Made by a program: the position numbers and the translations under genes. This document shows positions 10,901 through 24,500 of a stretch of DNA of 64,000 nt, in pieces (position 1 is the first letter of the stretch; the number at the start of each line of letters is the position of its first letter). The notes beneath the pieces are model-generated. The model was not told the DNA's origin. It did not search any database and saw nothing but the letters and a program-made list of their open reading frames with translations. Origin of the DNA: Desmodesmus armatus (lineage: Eukaryota > Chlorophyta > Chlorophyceae > Sphaeropleales > Scenedesmaceae); assembly GCA_007449985.2 (NCBI GenBank), contig VIIQ02000649.1:620001-684000 (forward strand), read 5' to 3'.

Positions 10901-13900
10901 CGGTGCTGGAGCCGTCTGCGTCCAACAGACAAGGACAGCCTGAGGGGGATGCTGCACGCAGGAAGTCGGGTCAGAGGGGTGTATCAGAACCTTTTCTACT
11001 TTAATGAAAGTCGGGAGGGGGGGTCGGCTGGCAAGAGGATGACGGGGAGGAGTGGGCGAAGTAAGGGGTCTCCCTGCAGAGAGGGGGGGGAGTCATGTTG
11101 TTGTGTTGATTGCCCAGTGCTTTAGGTGTCTGCAGTTCCCTCATGCTCTCACCTATCTGGTCAGGCGGTGATTACGAAAGTCATAATCGTCAGCCTCACC
11201 CGACAAGAGAAGCTTGAGGGGGATGAGTGCATAATCAGCGCCTTGAGGAGTGGGGGGGGGGAGGAAGGGCGACATTGAGAAAAGATGGGGGCAGGAGCTG
11301 TCTTGCACTTTGGTTCAAATATTCTTCATTGCCTGGTGCTCTAGGTGTCTGCCAGCTCGACTTCGCGTTCAGCACCACCATGATCTGCTCAAGCGCCTTT
11401 GAGGTTGTGTTGGCCAACCGCCAGCGCGAACGCGAAGTCGTGCAGGTCGATTATGGTGGATTTGATGCTGAACGTGAGGGGGTGGATCACTATCGCCTTG
11501 GCCCGCTGCACCATTGGCGTGTGCTCGAGCACGTCCTTGTGAATCGCCTTGCGGACAGCGTCCTTGTAGATCGCCTTGCGGACAGCGGCTCTGATATTCG
11601 ATATAAGATTTGTTCTCTCGCCAAGTGCCCTAGGTGTCTGCGGTGAAGGAAGGGTGCCTCCCTGCAGCGGGGGGGGGAGTCATGGTGATGTGTGCAGTGC
11701 TCATTTTTTGCAAGCGTCAGCATTTGAGTACTCTGCAGCTGCTCGCTCCATGCTCTCCCGATCTTGTAATGTTGATTGTGACGTTTCAGCAGCAGCAGCA
11801 GCAGCAGCAGCCTCATCAGGCAAGGACAGCCTGAGGGCACGGCTGCACAAGCAGACCCCCCCCCCCCCCCGTAGGGGGGGGGGGGGGAGCGAGTCGTAGA
11901 TGGGAGGGACAAGGGGGTTATGCCCTGAGCTTTGGTAGGGGTTATTAAATTTGGTGTTTCAAGATGGCAAGTTGCAACTTTCCAAGGATGCCCAGTGTTT
12001 TGGGACGTTGTGCACCGCCACGCATGCCCTTCTCATCTGGTGAAGCTGTTGATAATGCGTCAACGTCGACAGCATCACCAGAGGAGGAGAGCCTGAGGGG
12101 GAGCGTTGCAGACAAAGCGCGCTGCTGGCAGCCACGGCACGGTGTGTGTGTGTGTGGGGGGGGGGGTCCTTGAAGCTGGGTGAAGCGTCGGCCTAACATT
12201 TTGTGCATGCTCACATTGCTTATGTGTCTGCACTTCCCTGCATGCTGTCCCGGTATGGTGCGCTTGACAATGCTAGCACTCAGCACTGTCAGCCTCGCAA
12301 GACAAGGACTGCATCAGGGGAAAGGCTTCACAGAGGGGGCAGGGGGGGGGAGCATTTAGAACATGGGTTTGGGTATGCCTGCAGGTGGGTGTAACGTTTG
12401 CCGCATGCCTGTCACCCGGTTTTGTTGGTGTCTGCACCTCCTCTGCATGCTCTCCCTGTATAGCGAGGCGTGATAAAGTTGGTCTCTCAGCATCGTCAGC
12501 CTCACTAGTGAGGTTGTTGAGGAAGAGCACCCAGCTTCACCAGCCTCACAAGACGAGGACAGCATGAGGGAAGGTGACACAGAGGGGGGCCAGAGCATGA
12601 GGGGTGTGGGGGGCAGCCATGCAGGACAGGGTTTTGGGTATGGCTGCAGCTGGGTGCAAGGTTTGATGCATGCCATGCAACAGGCTGTTGCTCGGTTTTT
12701 GGTGTTTGCACCTCCGTCTGCAGTATGGTGAGAGCTTCAAGTCTGAGCACGCAGCATCGCCAGCCTCACCCGTGAGGTGGATGGGGAAGAGCACGTTGTA
12801 GAGTCGCCAGCGTCACCAAAGGTGGAAGCCTGAGTAAAGCGCCGCAGAGACAAGCAGCCACGGCGCGCGGGGGGGGGGGGGGGAGGTATAAACGCCGGCC
12901 GACGGTGTCGTACAAGCTCATTGCTTAGGTGTCTGCACCTCCCTGCGTGTTGTTCCGGTATGGTGAGGCTTGAATACTGCTGAGGTTTCAGCATCATCAG
13001 CCTCACCCGTGAGGTGGATGAGGAAAGAGCACTCAGCTTCATCAGCCTCACAAGACAAGGACAGAATGAAGGGAAGGCTATGCACAGCGGGGGCATGTGT
13101 TGTGGGGTGAGGGGCAGCCAGCCAGAACATGGGTGTGGGTATGCCTGCAGCTGGGTGCAACGTTTGCCGCATGTCCGTTGCCCGAGTTTGTTGGTGTGTG
13201 CACCTCCCTACATGCTATCCCAGTATGGTGAGAAGTGCTCGACCTTGAGGATTCAGCATCTTCAGCCTCACCCGTGCGGTTGATGAGGAAAGAGCACTCA
13301 GCTTCATCACTTCTCACAAGACAAGGACTGCATGAGGGGAAGGCATAGACGGGGCCTCTGGCATGGGCGTGGAGCGAACGAGAGTGTCACACACGGAGAA
13401 CATGGGTTGGGCGCAGTCACATGTCCGTTGCCCATTTTCTTGGTGTCTGCACCTCCTTGCATGCTCTCTCAACTCTAGTGACTGGTGCTGACGGTGCTGC
13501 AGCATCAGCGTCATCAGGTTCACCAGACAAGGACAGCATGCGATGAAGGCTACGCAGGCAGGTCAGGAGCAGAGAGGGTGGAGGAGGAGGCACAAAAAAC
13601 TGGGGTTGGTGATGCTTGCAGCTATCAGCTGAGGTGCAAGGACTGCCCCGTGTCTGTCGCGTAGTTTCCTTGAGGTCTGCACCTTCGTGCATGTTGTCCG
13701 CACCTGGTGACTGCTGGTTCTTGAGGGACTCGCTCACCGTGAGTGCTTCAGAGCCAGCAGGCACCAGACAAAAACAACATGAAGGGAGGGGTGCGCAGAT
13801 ATGCACTGAGGGCATGGAGGGTGGAAATGACAACAGAGTTCGTGATCCTGGAGATTTTGGAGTTTAGCACAAGATGTTGCTGATGTTTGCTGCCCATCAT

Positions 13901-16900
13901 TGTGATGTCTGCACCTCTCTGCATGCGCCCCCATCTGGTGAACCGGTGAAGCAGTCAGTTTTATCAGCCTCGCCAGACAAGGAAGCCATTAGGGGAGGGT
14001 GGAAGGGAGCCCGGGGTTGGGGTGGGTCCCATGCATAGGGGTCAGGGGGCAAGGATTGTGCAAGGGAGTCCGGAAGGGGTTGTTGATCTATGCGTTTGGT
14101 TGTTACGTGTTCCTTGTGCTTGTTGGCCAACACTGTTGGTGTATCCACTTCCCTACATGCTCTTTTCGTTTGGTAAGGGGATAAGATCTGCGCGAGCAGA
14201 TCTGTCACCCTCACCAGACACGAAAAGCATAAGGGGAAGGCAAACGGGGCACCTTGTGATCAGTTTTGCCATGTTTCAACTGCCCATGCTTGGTGTCTGC
14301 ATCTCTCTGCATGCTCTCCCAATTTGGTCCAGCACAATGAACCCCTCTCAGGTTCATCTGCTTCACCAAGCAAGGAAAGCATGAGGGAAAGCTATACCCT
14401 TGTGGTTGTGTAAGCCCAAGGACAAGGCCACTCAGCTGGGTCAGTGTTCAAACCACACGTGCATGGCTGGCAACCATTTGACCTACTAGTTGGCTAGTCG
14501 TGTTGGTGTGTACTGGTTGCTTTTTGTGTGAGTGGACCGCATGTGGGCATTTAAAGAGTGTGTGGCGCAAGCGGCAGAGTGAAGTCTTGCTTGAAGCACT
14601 CCCCCAACACCCATGGGTGTGGTGCAGCAGCTTTTAGCAGGCTTGAGCCACTTGCACTACCCTTTTGGAGTGCTCGCACTGGGTGCACCCCCAATAGGTA
14701 CATAGAGCTCTGCCGGCGGGAGAGGGGGGGGGTGTCAGCATCATTAACTCCCACCTTCAAATTTCAGGCAGCTGGTTGCACTTTCTGCATGATAGCTCTT
14801 CCTGCGTGAGTGCACGGAGTCTAGACACGCCAGGGTTTTTGTTGGCCCTACGTCTGATGTTCAGACAAGCCTTGGCACAACTGCTGAGTTTGTGCACCAG
14901 CTGCACCAAACCCCACTGGGAGGTGTGGACAGTTTCTGCGAACAGCACCCCCCCCCAAATTGCTCTCGCAAGGAGTCTGTACTGGTGTGAGAGAAAGGGG
15001 CCTTCAGCTGCAGCAAGGTGTCCTTGCTTGACCACTCCCACTTGGTCAATCAGGTAGCTGACCATCCGTCTTTATATGTAGATGGACCCTTGATACACCC
15101 ATTGTTGTGGGCGCTCATGAGTTGGCTGTAGGGGATGTCAATCTAGCATCCTCCTCACCGCCACCTCCTGAGTGTCCTCAGTGGGAGTGTTGAGCGGGCA
15201 GTGATGGCAAAGCGTTTGGGGGGGGGGGGGAGGGGCGTGGCTGTTGCAACACGCCAAGAGGACCATGCATTATTGTAAAGGAGCAGGCAATAAAGGCACC
15301 CCACCAGCTGAGGGGGGAGGGTGAGGGTGCCACTGGACTGCAGGGGGGAGGGTGAGGGTGAGGGTGAGGGTGCCACTGGACTGCAGCCACTGGCTGGCAT
15401 GGCATGTGGTCATCTAGTCAGCCGACTACACCCCCACCCTCTTTGCATGCACCCATCATGGGTGCTCGTGAGTTACAGGAATGCCTGGTGTTCACACCCA
15501 TCCATGCCTGCACTTCTTGAGTGACTTCAATGGGTGCACCTAGCGGGCAGGGGGGCCAGCTGGGGTGTGACTGAAGGGGGAAAGTAAGTTTGTGTGGTGA
15601 GTGTGGTTGGGAGGGGGGGGGGCAGCCATCAAAGTGGGTCAGTACCACTGTGTGCGGCATCAATAGCAGCCGCTGCCATTGCATTTGGCCACACTGTTGG
15701 CTGCAGCCCTCAAGCCCCCTTGACCCCACTGCAGCTTGCAAGCTTTTGGTCGGAGCAGCCCCTCTGCAGCAGGGAGGCAGCAAGTCATGTGTGCTGGTGT
15801 GGGTGGTGGTGTTGGTGTGTGTGGGGGGGGGGGGGAGGGGGGGGGCATCAGAGTGGGTCATTAGCGGTGTGAGCGGCATGCATAGCAGCCTCTAACATTG
15901 GTTCTTGTCCTCACTGTTGGCTGCAGCCCCTTGACGCCACTGCAGCTTGCAAGCATCAGGTGGGAGCAGCATCTCTGCAGCAGGGAGGGAACAAGTCGTG
16001 TGTGCTGGTGTAGATGGTGGTGGTGCGTCACGTGGTGGTTTGTGGGGGGGGGGGTGGAGGGGGTGCAGCCATCAGAGTGGGTCAGTTGGGGTTCAGAGGC
16101 ATGCACGGCGGCCTTTGGCAACCCAACTCATCCAAGCTGCTGGCTGCAGCCCCTAAGCATTCGGTGACCACTGTGCTTCAACAAGCAAGGTATTTGGCCT
16201 TGTGCTCTGTAAGTGATCCGCACATGTTGCTTTACTGATGTGCGCATGCCTCACCTTCACTGTAACTGTGTGTGTTGCAGGGTCCACAACGGCCAGTCCC
16301 TGTCGCTGCAGCATGAAGCTGTTGTCCTTCAAGGCTTGCTTTCCTCACACGTCCGATGATTGACCAGGGTCACCAATTTCTGTGTGTCTCGCTGTATCCT
16401 GTGTGTTGCAGGGTTCACAACGGCCAGAACCTGTCGCTGCACCAGCAGTTGTGAGGACCTGCTGCTGCTGCTCCTGCTGTGAGGTTTCTGTGTGTTGTGC
16501 AAGGTCCGCGCATGTTGCTTTACTAATGTGACGATGCTTCACTGTCACTGTGTGTTTTGTAGGGTTCACAACGGTCAGAACTTGTCGCTGCAGCAGGAGT
16601 CGTGTGAGGAAGGTCCCCCCAAGGACCTGCTGATGGGGCTGTTTGGAACGACAGCATTCTACGACCATGTCACCAGCACACAGGTGAGGGTTTTTTGGGG
16701 GGGGGGGGGCGAGTTGAATGGGGCTGTTGGACTTGAGTGGGGCTGTTAGACACGAAAGAGGCACGTGCAATCAACTATCTTAGGTCTTACGGACTCAGCC
16801 CCCCCCCCCCCCGTAACCTAGGAGGTTCTGTGCACTCAAGGTACATGGCAGACTGAGGCATTTGCGAAATCACACCTAGGCGGCTTGAACTCCGCACATA

Positions 16901-19900
16901 CCTGCACATGTGTACACTCAAACAATCACTCCCCACCTGGATTCATGTAGAGCTGCCGCACTATTCATGCACTTTCGTCTTGAAACCCTCACATTTAATG
17001 CATTCCATAGCCATACTAGACACAGGGAGCCAGCTGCTGCACGTAATGTTAGGGAACCCTGCCCATCCTGCAAACAACATGCTGGCTTGGGCATATGCAA
17101 TATACTCTGCAATGTTTGCAATCACGGTGGGGCAGGCTGCGGGGGACAGAGCAGACAGGGCACTCCCAACAGGAAGTGAGGGGGTGTTTCAGCATATGCT
17201 GAGCAGCCTGCCGCACATTGCAGATTGTATTGCATATGCCCAAGCCAGCCCCACACAGGCCCCATGGCGCCTTCTGCTCAACCAGCCTCTCATGGCCAAC
17301 TACATCCTCCGAGCTTGGGACATCAGAAGAGCCGCCCTCACAGGGCGCGAGGCCAATGGAGGAAGCTCTATGGCGTCAACACGTGTGCAGCTGATATCAC
17401 TGGAGACCAGTAACAGTCCTTGGCAGCAGCAGCAACTGTGATGACACAATGTGACCAAGACTTCACACATTCCACCTGCCCCACTTTTCCCCTTGTCTTT
17501 TGTCCCTGCTGCCAGTTGGCCCCTCTTGACCAGGTTGTCCAGTTGACGCGTGTGCTGCGAGGCAGGAGGCCACTGGGTGCTGGACAGATGCAGCTGAGCG
17601 GTAGTGAGGTGGTGTATGCTCACTCATTTAGGGTAAGAGGAAGGGGGGTGTACGGCGGGGGGGGGGGGGTCAGTTAGGTGTTATATGCACACGATTCTGT
17701 GTAGGAGGGGGAGGGTAAGAGGCAGGGGATGTAAGGGGGGAGGTGACAGAGGTGGTCTATGCACACTCATGCAGGGTGAGAGAGGGGGGTGTGCGGGGGG
17801 GGGGGGGGGGGGAGAGGAGGGGGGAAAGGGTTTTGTGAGGGGACAGAGGTGGTCTATGCACGCGCATTCAGGATAAGACGAATGCATGTAGGGCAGAGAG
17901 AGTGTGTGAGGGGACACAGGTGGTCTATGCACACTCATTCAGGGTAAGGAACAGGGGGTGTGCAGAAAGGGGGGGGGTGGTAATGAGGGGGTGTTTGCAC
18001 ACTCAGTCAGAGTGAGGAGGGGGAAGTTTTGAGGCGAGGGAAAGGGGGAGGCTTACGTGGGAGCTTTGAGAGAGGCACTGGGTTAGACGAGCAGACAGGG
18101 TGTAGCGGCAGAGGGGTAATGTGTCCGTGGATGTACCGAGCGGTTCATCCACTTACACATTACCTCTCTGCCGCCACAGCCTGTCTGCTCTTCCTACCCT
18201 GTGCTGCCAATAAAATGTGTGGGGTGGGGGTGCTGCATATTTGATGGGTGCCACAGGTGCTGCTGAGCGGCAGTGAGTTGGTGTATGCACACTCATTTAG
18301 GGTGAGAGGGGGGGTGGGGGGGGGGGGGTCGACGGGGTTGAGGGGGTCGAGGGGGGTCCTTGGGAGCAAAGGGGGCAGAGAGGTATTGTGTAATGTATAC
18401 AAACAGAACTGCCCTCAGTTTGTTTACTTACACATTACCTTTCTGCTGCAACACCCAGTCTGCTCTCCCTACCCTGTGCCTCCATGAAAAAGGTGGGGCT
18501 GGGGTGTTGCATATCCAGTGGGTGCTGGACAGGTGCTGCTGAGCGACAGTGAGGTGGTCTATGCACACTCGTTTAGGGTGAGAGAGGGGGAAGTGTGTGT
18601 GTGTGTGTGGGGGGGGGGTGAATAGGGTGTGTGTGGCACAGAGGTGGTCTATGCACACTCATTCAGGGTAAGAAAAGGGTGGGTGTGTGTGTGTGGGGGG
18701 GGGGTGCGAGCTTCGACGGAAGCACAGGGTAAGGGGTAGGGTACAGCAGACATGGTGTGTCGATAGACAGGTACTGTGTGTATGTATGGACTAGGTAAGG
18801 GGGTATGCCGCATGGCAGGAGGCCGTTCAACGGGTGCTGATCAGATGCTGCTGAGCGGCAGTCAGGTGCACACTCATTCAGGGTGGAAGGTGGGAGTGTG
18901 TGTGTGGGGGGGGGGGGGAGCTTTGAGGAAGGCACAGGGAAAGGGGGGGGGGGACGTGAGAGGGAGGCACGGGGTAGAAAGAGCAGACAGAGTGTGGCTG
19001 CAGTGAGGCTTCGTGGATGGTTTTGAACTGAGAGAACTTCTCGTGAGCTTCCCTCAGTTCAAACACAGACACAATACCTCTCTGCCGCCACACCCTGCCT
19101 GCTCTTCCTACCCTGTCCCGCCATAAAAAAAGTGGGGGGGGGGATGCACACCCATTGGGTGCTGGACAGGTGCTGCTGAGCGGCAGGTGAGGTAGTATAT
19201 GCACACTCATTCAGGGTAAGAAGAGGGGAAAGTGTGTGTGTTTGGGGGGGGGGGCTATGTGAGAGCTTGGAGGGAGGTGCGGGGGGAGTGGTAAGGTGAG
19301 CAGACAGGGTGTGTCGGTGGAGAGGTACTGTGTGTGTGTAAAAACATTTCATGTATTTAGGCATGTGTGTCTGTGAAGGTGGGAAGCCACCTTAAGGAGG
19401 GGGCGAGAGGGGGGGACAAAAGTGCACACCAGTTCCAGGCTGACATTGCCTGGTCGTACACCCCTATGGCTACTTGCCAGCTGCTGTGTTGCTGTGTTGG
19501 TTTGTAAGGTGACACAAACAGTACTTTTGCCCCCCCCCCCCCCGCCCCCCTCCTCCCTTTGGTGGCTCCCAGGGGGCAATTGGTGACCTGACAGCTGCAC
19601 AAAGCTATCAGCTGGCCAATTGAAGCTTGGAGGCCACCAGGGGGGGGGGGGCGGGGAGGGGGCACGGGGGGCGGAGTTTTGTTTGGAGGGGGGGGGGGTG
19701 AGACCCAATTGTAGAACACTTTTAGGCCTGCCTTTGCCCTGTGCCTGCTTGCTGGATGCTGTGTTGATGTTTGGGTTTGTGGGGCAACACGTGCACCAGT
19801 TTTGCTCCTGCGCTCCTTTTAGTGGCTCCCTGGGGGCAGTAGGTGATCTTGAAGCGCTTCAAGCTACGAGAAGGCCCACTGAAATTGGGAGGCCACCAAG

Positions 19901-21507
19901 GGGGGAGAGGAAGGGCGCGGGGGGGGGGGGGGGGGGGGAGAAACTGCACAAAACTTTCAGGCCTGCCCTTGCCTCGTCGTCAACCCCCGTGCCTACTTGC
20001 CGCTGCTGTGTTGAGTGTCGGGGGCGGCACAAGCACCACCTTGCCTCCACCCTTTCTTTGGCGGCTTCCTGGAAGCTGTGGGCGGGCTTGTTGGTCTGCA
20101 ATCAACGAGCTCCCCCACTGAAGTTGGGAGGCCACCAAGGGGGGAGAGGGGATGGGGATGTTGGCGGGGGGGGGGGGGCATATTGCAAAACATCTTCAGG
20201 CCTGCGCTGTGCGTACTTGCTGGCCGATGTGTTGGTGTGTAGGTGTAGACACAGGGAGTGCAACCAGCCAATGCAACCAGCCAAGGATGTGACATTCCGA
20301 AGTTGGGTATAAGCGCGTGGGGGCGCCCAGTAGAAATTAGTAAAAAATAGTGTGTGGGGCGGCACGAGCACCACCTTGCCTCCACGCTCCCTTTGGTGGC
20401 TTCTCGGGGACAGTAGGTGACCTTGTAGTTTGTGGAAACAACAAGCTCGCCGACTGACTTTGAGAGGTCACCAAGGGGGGAGGGTTGAGAGGGGGGGCAA
20501 GATGCACTGCACAAGACCTTCAGGCCTGCTCTGTGCCTACTTGCCGGCTGCCGTGTTGCTGTATTGGTGTGTGGGGTGGCACAAGCACCATGTTTGCTAA
20601 ACACAATGACATGTGTACTTGCCGTGCCTGACCCTGTACCCTGTGCTCTTCTATCTGCTGCTGCCCACTGATGTGTTGGTGTGTTGTTGGCTGCAGCACG
20701 GGGGCCGGGCCAGCACAAACCACACGACAATCACCGGCACGCAAACTTGAGGTCCTGATTCTGCTATCCTTGCTGGCTCATCAAGTTGTGTTGGTGTGTT
20801 GCTGCAGGTTGTTGACAAGCTGTGTGTGGTGGACTGCAACACGGGATCAGTCGCCCTCAAGATGTCCAACAGGTGTGTGTGGGGTGGGGGGGTGGGGGGG
20901 GGGGGTTGGGGGGGGAGTGTGTGTGTGTGGGGGGGGGGGGGTTGGGGGGGGAGTGGGGGGGGGGGGGAGGGGTGCGTGTGGTGGTGGTGGGGGGGGGGGG
21001 GGGGGGATGTGTGTGTAGGGGGGGGGGAGTGTGTGTGCGTGTGGTGGGGGGGGGGGGGTGTCTGCGTGTGGTGGGGGGGGGCTCCTCCGAGGTGATGTGG
21101 GGTTGAGGGGGAGTGGGAAGGAGGGGGGGAGAGGGACCCGCAACACACCAGGTGCATGGGGGGGTAGGAAGGGAGGAGGAGGGTTTGCAGGACATGTGGG
21201 GTGGTAGGGGAATCTTGGGGTGAGGGACCCTCAAGATGTGCAACAGGTGTTTTGGGGGGGGGGGACTTGTGGGTGCTTAGCTGCCTGCAACATAGCCTGG
21301 CAGTGCTGTTGTGGTTGTAGTTTCATGTGTTGGCAAGGCAGGGCGGAACACAGCATAGCACAGTTCAGTACAGCAGCAATGGGGAGGGGCAGGATTGGTT
21401 GGCAGCGCCCTCATATCCTTGATTACTGGTGTGTTGATTACTGGGTCTGCTTTGTGGGCTATCTTGCTACTGCTCTGGTGTGGCTGACAGGCTACTGCTG
21501 TCCCTTC

Positions 21508-21540
<33 letters not shown>

Positions 21541-24500
21541 TCGTCACATTGTTACTTCTCCCTGTGTAGGGACTGGCCGATGGCTCCCCCTACAGACTCC
21601 TACCCAGAAGCCTTTGATGGCATGCTGAGGTAAGCGGGGACATGCACCAGCTGGGGGGGGGGGGTACTAGTGTTGGCAGAAAGCAGACAGTCTTCTCTTG
21701 CTGAGACATGGCTTGTCAGTGTGATGTGGCACAGTTAGTGCTCCCTGTGTGTTTGTGCTTAGGGGCGTATGGCTTGTGGCTCCTGAGCTATTGCAGTGCA
21801 AATCCTCCCCCCCCCCTCCCCCGTCACCCCCCCCCCCCGGGACAATGGCTCCCCCTACTGACTCAATACCCAGAAGCCTTTGATGGCATGCTGAGGTAAG
21901 GCAGGGGAACAGGGACCATTGGTGGGCACTAGCATATGGCTGAAACATACGCAGCTTTTGTCTGGAGTTGTCTTGAGACAGTCATGTGGCACAGTTTGTG
22001 CTCCCTTTGTTCTTTCTTTCTGCTTTGGGGCTGAGGGGCGTGTGTAGTGCAGGGTCACTGCACAGTGTAGGTATGGTGTCAGCAGGGTTTGGCTGTACCC
22101 TACTGTCACCTGGCCCTGGGTGCCTATACCTGCCAGCCTGTGCAGTGCACCTTGATCGGGTGATTGTAGTCAACAACACTGTCTGGTCCACGTTCTCGGT
22201 TCTGTTTCGTGTTTCGGTTCTGTTGCCATCGTCGAAGTTACGTGGCTGCCTTTGTCGCTGTACATCTGTTTGGTCTCTGAGTTCCTTCTAATCGAACACG
22301 TGCGTATTACTGGGGGGAACTACGGTTGTTGTCTTTCTCTTGTTTTGCGTGTGTTGCCGCCACAGTTTGCAGCCCTGTCCCTCTGTCCCTGCCTGCGCCC
22401 GTTGTGCCGTTGCAGATTGGTGTGTTTTGTGTGTGGTCATTTGGCCGGCTGTCTTGTGCAGTTGCCAGTGTGGCTTGGCTGGTGCAGCTTTGAGGTTGGT
22501 GTGGTTTCTCTTTTGGTGGGTCTCAGGCTTGTTTGGTTGGGGGGGAACGGCCTAGGCCTGACACAGCTTGGTGTAGAAATGCATGCAATGCTGTGTCATT
22601 CCTAGCAGAGTCGGATCAGCCTGAGCCCCACAGTAAGGTTGTGAGGGTTGCAGTGGTTGGAGCAGTTGGAGCAGTTGAAGCAGTTGGAGAAGTCCTGTGG
22701 TAGCAGTTGTGGCAGCAAGCCGTGGCAATTGCAGCAGGTGTGTCAGGTTGAGCCCGCATGTGTGTACAACACACTGTGAAGGGCCAGGTTCAGGTCAATG
22801 TGCTGACAGTGTCATGCACTTGGAAAGGATGTGCCGCCCAAAAGTGGTGTGCGTCGTCCAAAACAACTCGGTAACAATCCTCGCGCTACACGTGTGGCAT
22901 GCTGAGCTATCGCGTTCCCCCCCCCCCCCCCGGTCAACACCCCCCCCCCCCCTCTAACCCCAGACGCCCCCGTCCCCCGGTCAACACCCCCCCCCCCTCG
23001 CTCCTGTAGTCTGAGTCGATGCCTTTGGGTGTGCGAATAGTGTGCATGCCACATGTACGGGGGGGGGGGGGGCAGCTGTGTATCGTGTTGCATGTCATAG
23101 GCATATGGTACAGTACTAGTACTGCTCTGTCAATGTTGAGATTTTTCAACTGCTGTTGATGCTGACACATTCCTGCCATGGATGGAGGTGCAGCTTGGCT
23201 GAGTGGATGTTTTTGTGGTACGTCAGTTGCCACTGCACACCCAGTCAGCACTGCTGTGCCTCCAATCTAGGTTGTGTCTCATGTCATGGAATGCTGTGTA
23301 TCGGGTTGCATGTCATAAACACCTGGTGCTTTACAGCTCCGACTATTACTGCCAGCAGCGTGGTTGAATGGGGAAAGGTGCTGACACATCCGTGCTGTGA
23401 ATGGAGGTGCAGCAGGGCTGAGTGCGTGCTGTTGTGGTATGTGTCAGTTGCCACGGCACACCCACTCAGCACTGCTGTGCCTCCGTCTGAGCTGATGAGT
23501 CATGTCATGAAATGCCTTTTGTTGAATTTGCATGATGCCGTGTGGCACACGAGGTGCATACTGCTGTGGTGGGTGCCTTGTTGGTTGTTGAAAGCGGCTG
23601 TTGGCATACACGTGTCCATGCGTTGAATGGGTGCTCAGCAGGGCTGAGTGGGTGCTCCTGTGGTACGCGTCAGTTGCCACGGCACACCCACTCGGCACTG
23701 CTGTGCCTCCGTCTGAGCTGATGAGTCATGTGAAATGAATGCCTTTTGTTGAATTTGCATGATGCCGTGTAGCACACGAGGTGCTGTACTGCTGTGGTGG
23801 GTGCCTTGTTGGTATTTGAAAGCGGCTGTTGGCATACACGTGTCCATGCGTTGATTGGGTGCTCAGCACGGTTGAATGGGTGCTCAGCAGGGTTGAGTGG
23901 GTGCTCCTGTGGTAGGATTTGATTACCAAGGCACGCCCACTCGGCACTGCTGTGCCTCCATTCAAGTTATGTGAGGCATGTCATGGATTCCCTTGCATTG
24001 TGTTGCACCCCATAGACACCTGGTACTGTACCGCACTGACTATTTTGGGGGTGGGAGGGTGTGTGTTACTAGTGGATACTTCCACCGCTGGGCGGTACGC
24101 TCCACACTGAATGAACTGGGTAGACACACCTGCAAGAAGACTGCCAACAAGACCAGCATGATTGGAGGTGCAGCAGGGCTGAGTGCGTGCTGTTGTGGTA
24201 CGTGTCAGTTGCCACTGCACACCCACTCAGCACTGCTGGGCTTCCATTCAGGGCGTATGTCGTGTCAGGAAATGTCTTTTAGTGAGTTGCATGTCGCCCC
24301 TCATGCTCCCTGCCCTCTGACACACACAAAAAACAGAATCAAACACAACCCACATGCCATTGCCCCCCTCCTTCCCCCACCTGCCCACCTCCTCCCCCCA
24401 TTATTTGATAGTCTGGCTGCAGTGTCCTTCGACTCTTTGCACTCACCTCACCCCCCTCCACAACACATCTCTACCCAATTACACCCCCCCCCCCCGCAGG

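Larger units (their letters stand above)
17640..19230 (+). repeat. Array of about ten 3' copies of SKIP16 exon 4 with donors
   Basis: Variants of gaggtggtctatgcacactcatttagg followed by a GTAAG/GTGAG-type donor recur at about 17742, 17845, 17915, 17985, 18255, 18527, 18632, 18835 and 19155, split by G-runs and GT microsatellites. Longer copies (18,250-18,306; 18,520-18,584; 19,150-19,220) also keep ggtgctgctgagcggcagtg. The true exon ends at 17632. Copies differ by substitutions and indels, so the array is not recent throughout. Confidence 0.85.

Noticed and set aside
9420..14400. Regular repeats considered as a CRISPR array
   Set aside because: Units of 230-260 bp diverge along their whole length and lie in a eukaryotic intron; there are no short identical repeats with unique spacers.
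20873..21110. G/GT-rich block considered as a separate functional element
   Set aside because: It starts exactly at the exon 5 donor and matches the G-run habit after donors elsewhere; no separate function can be supported.
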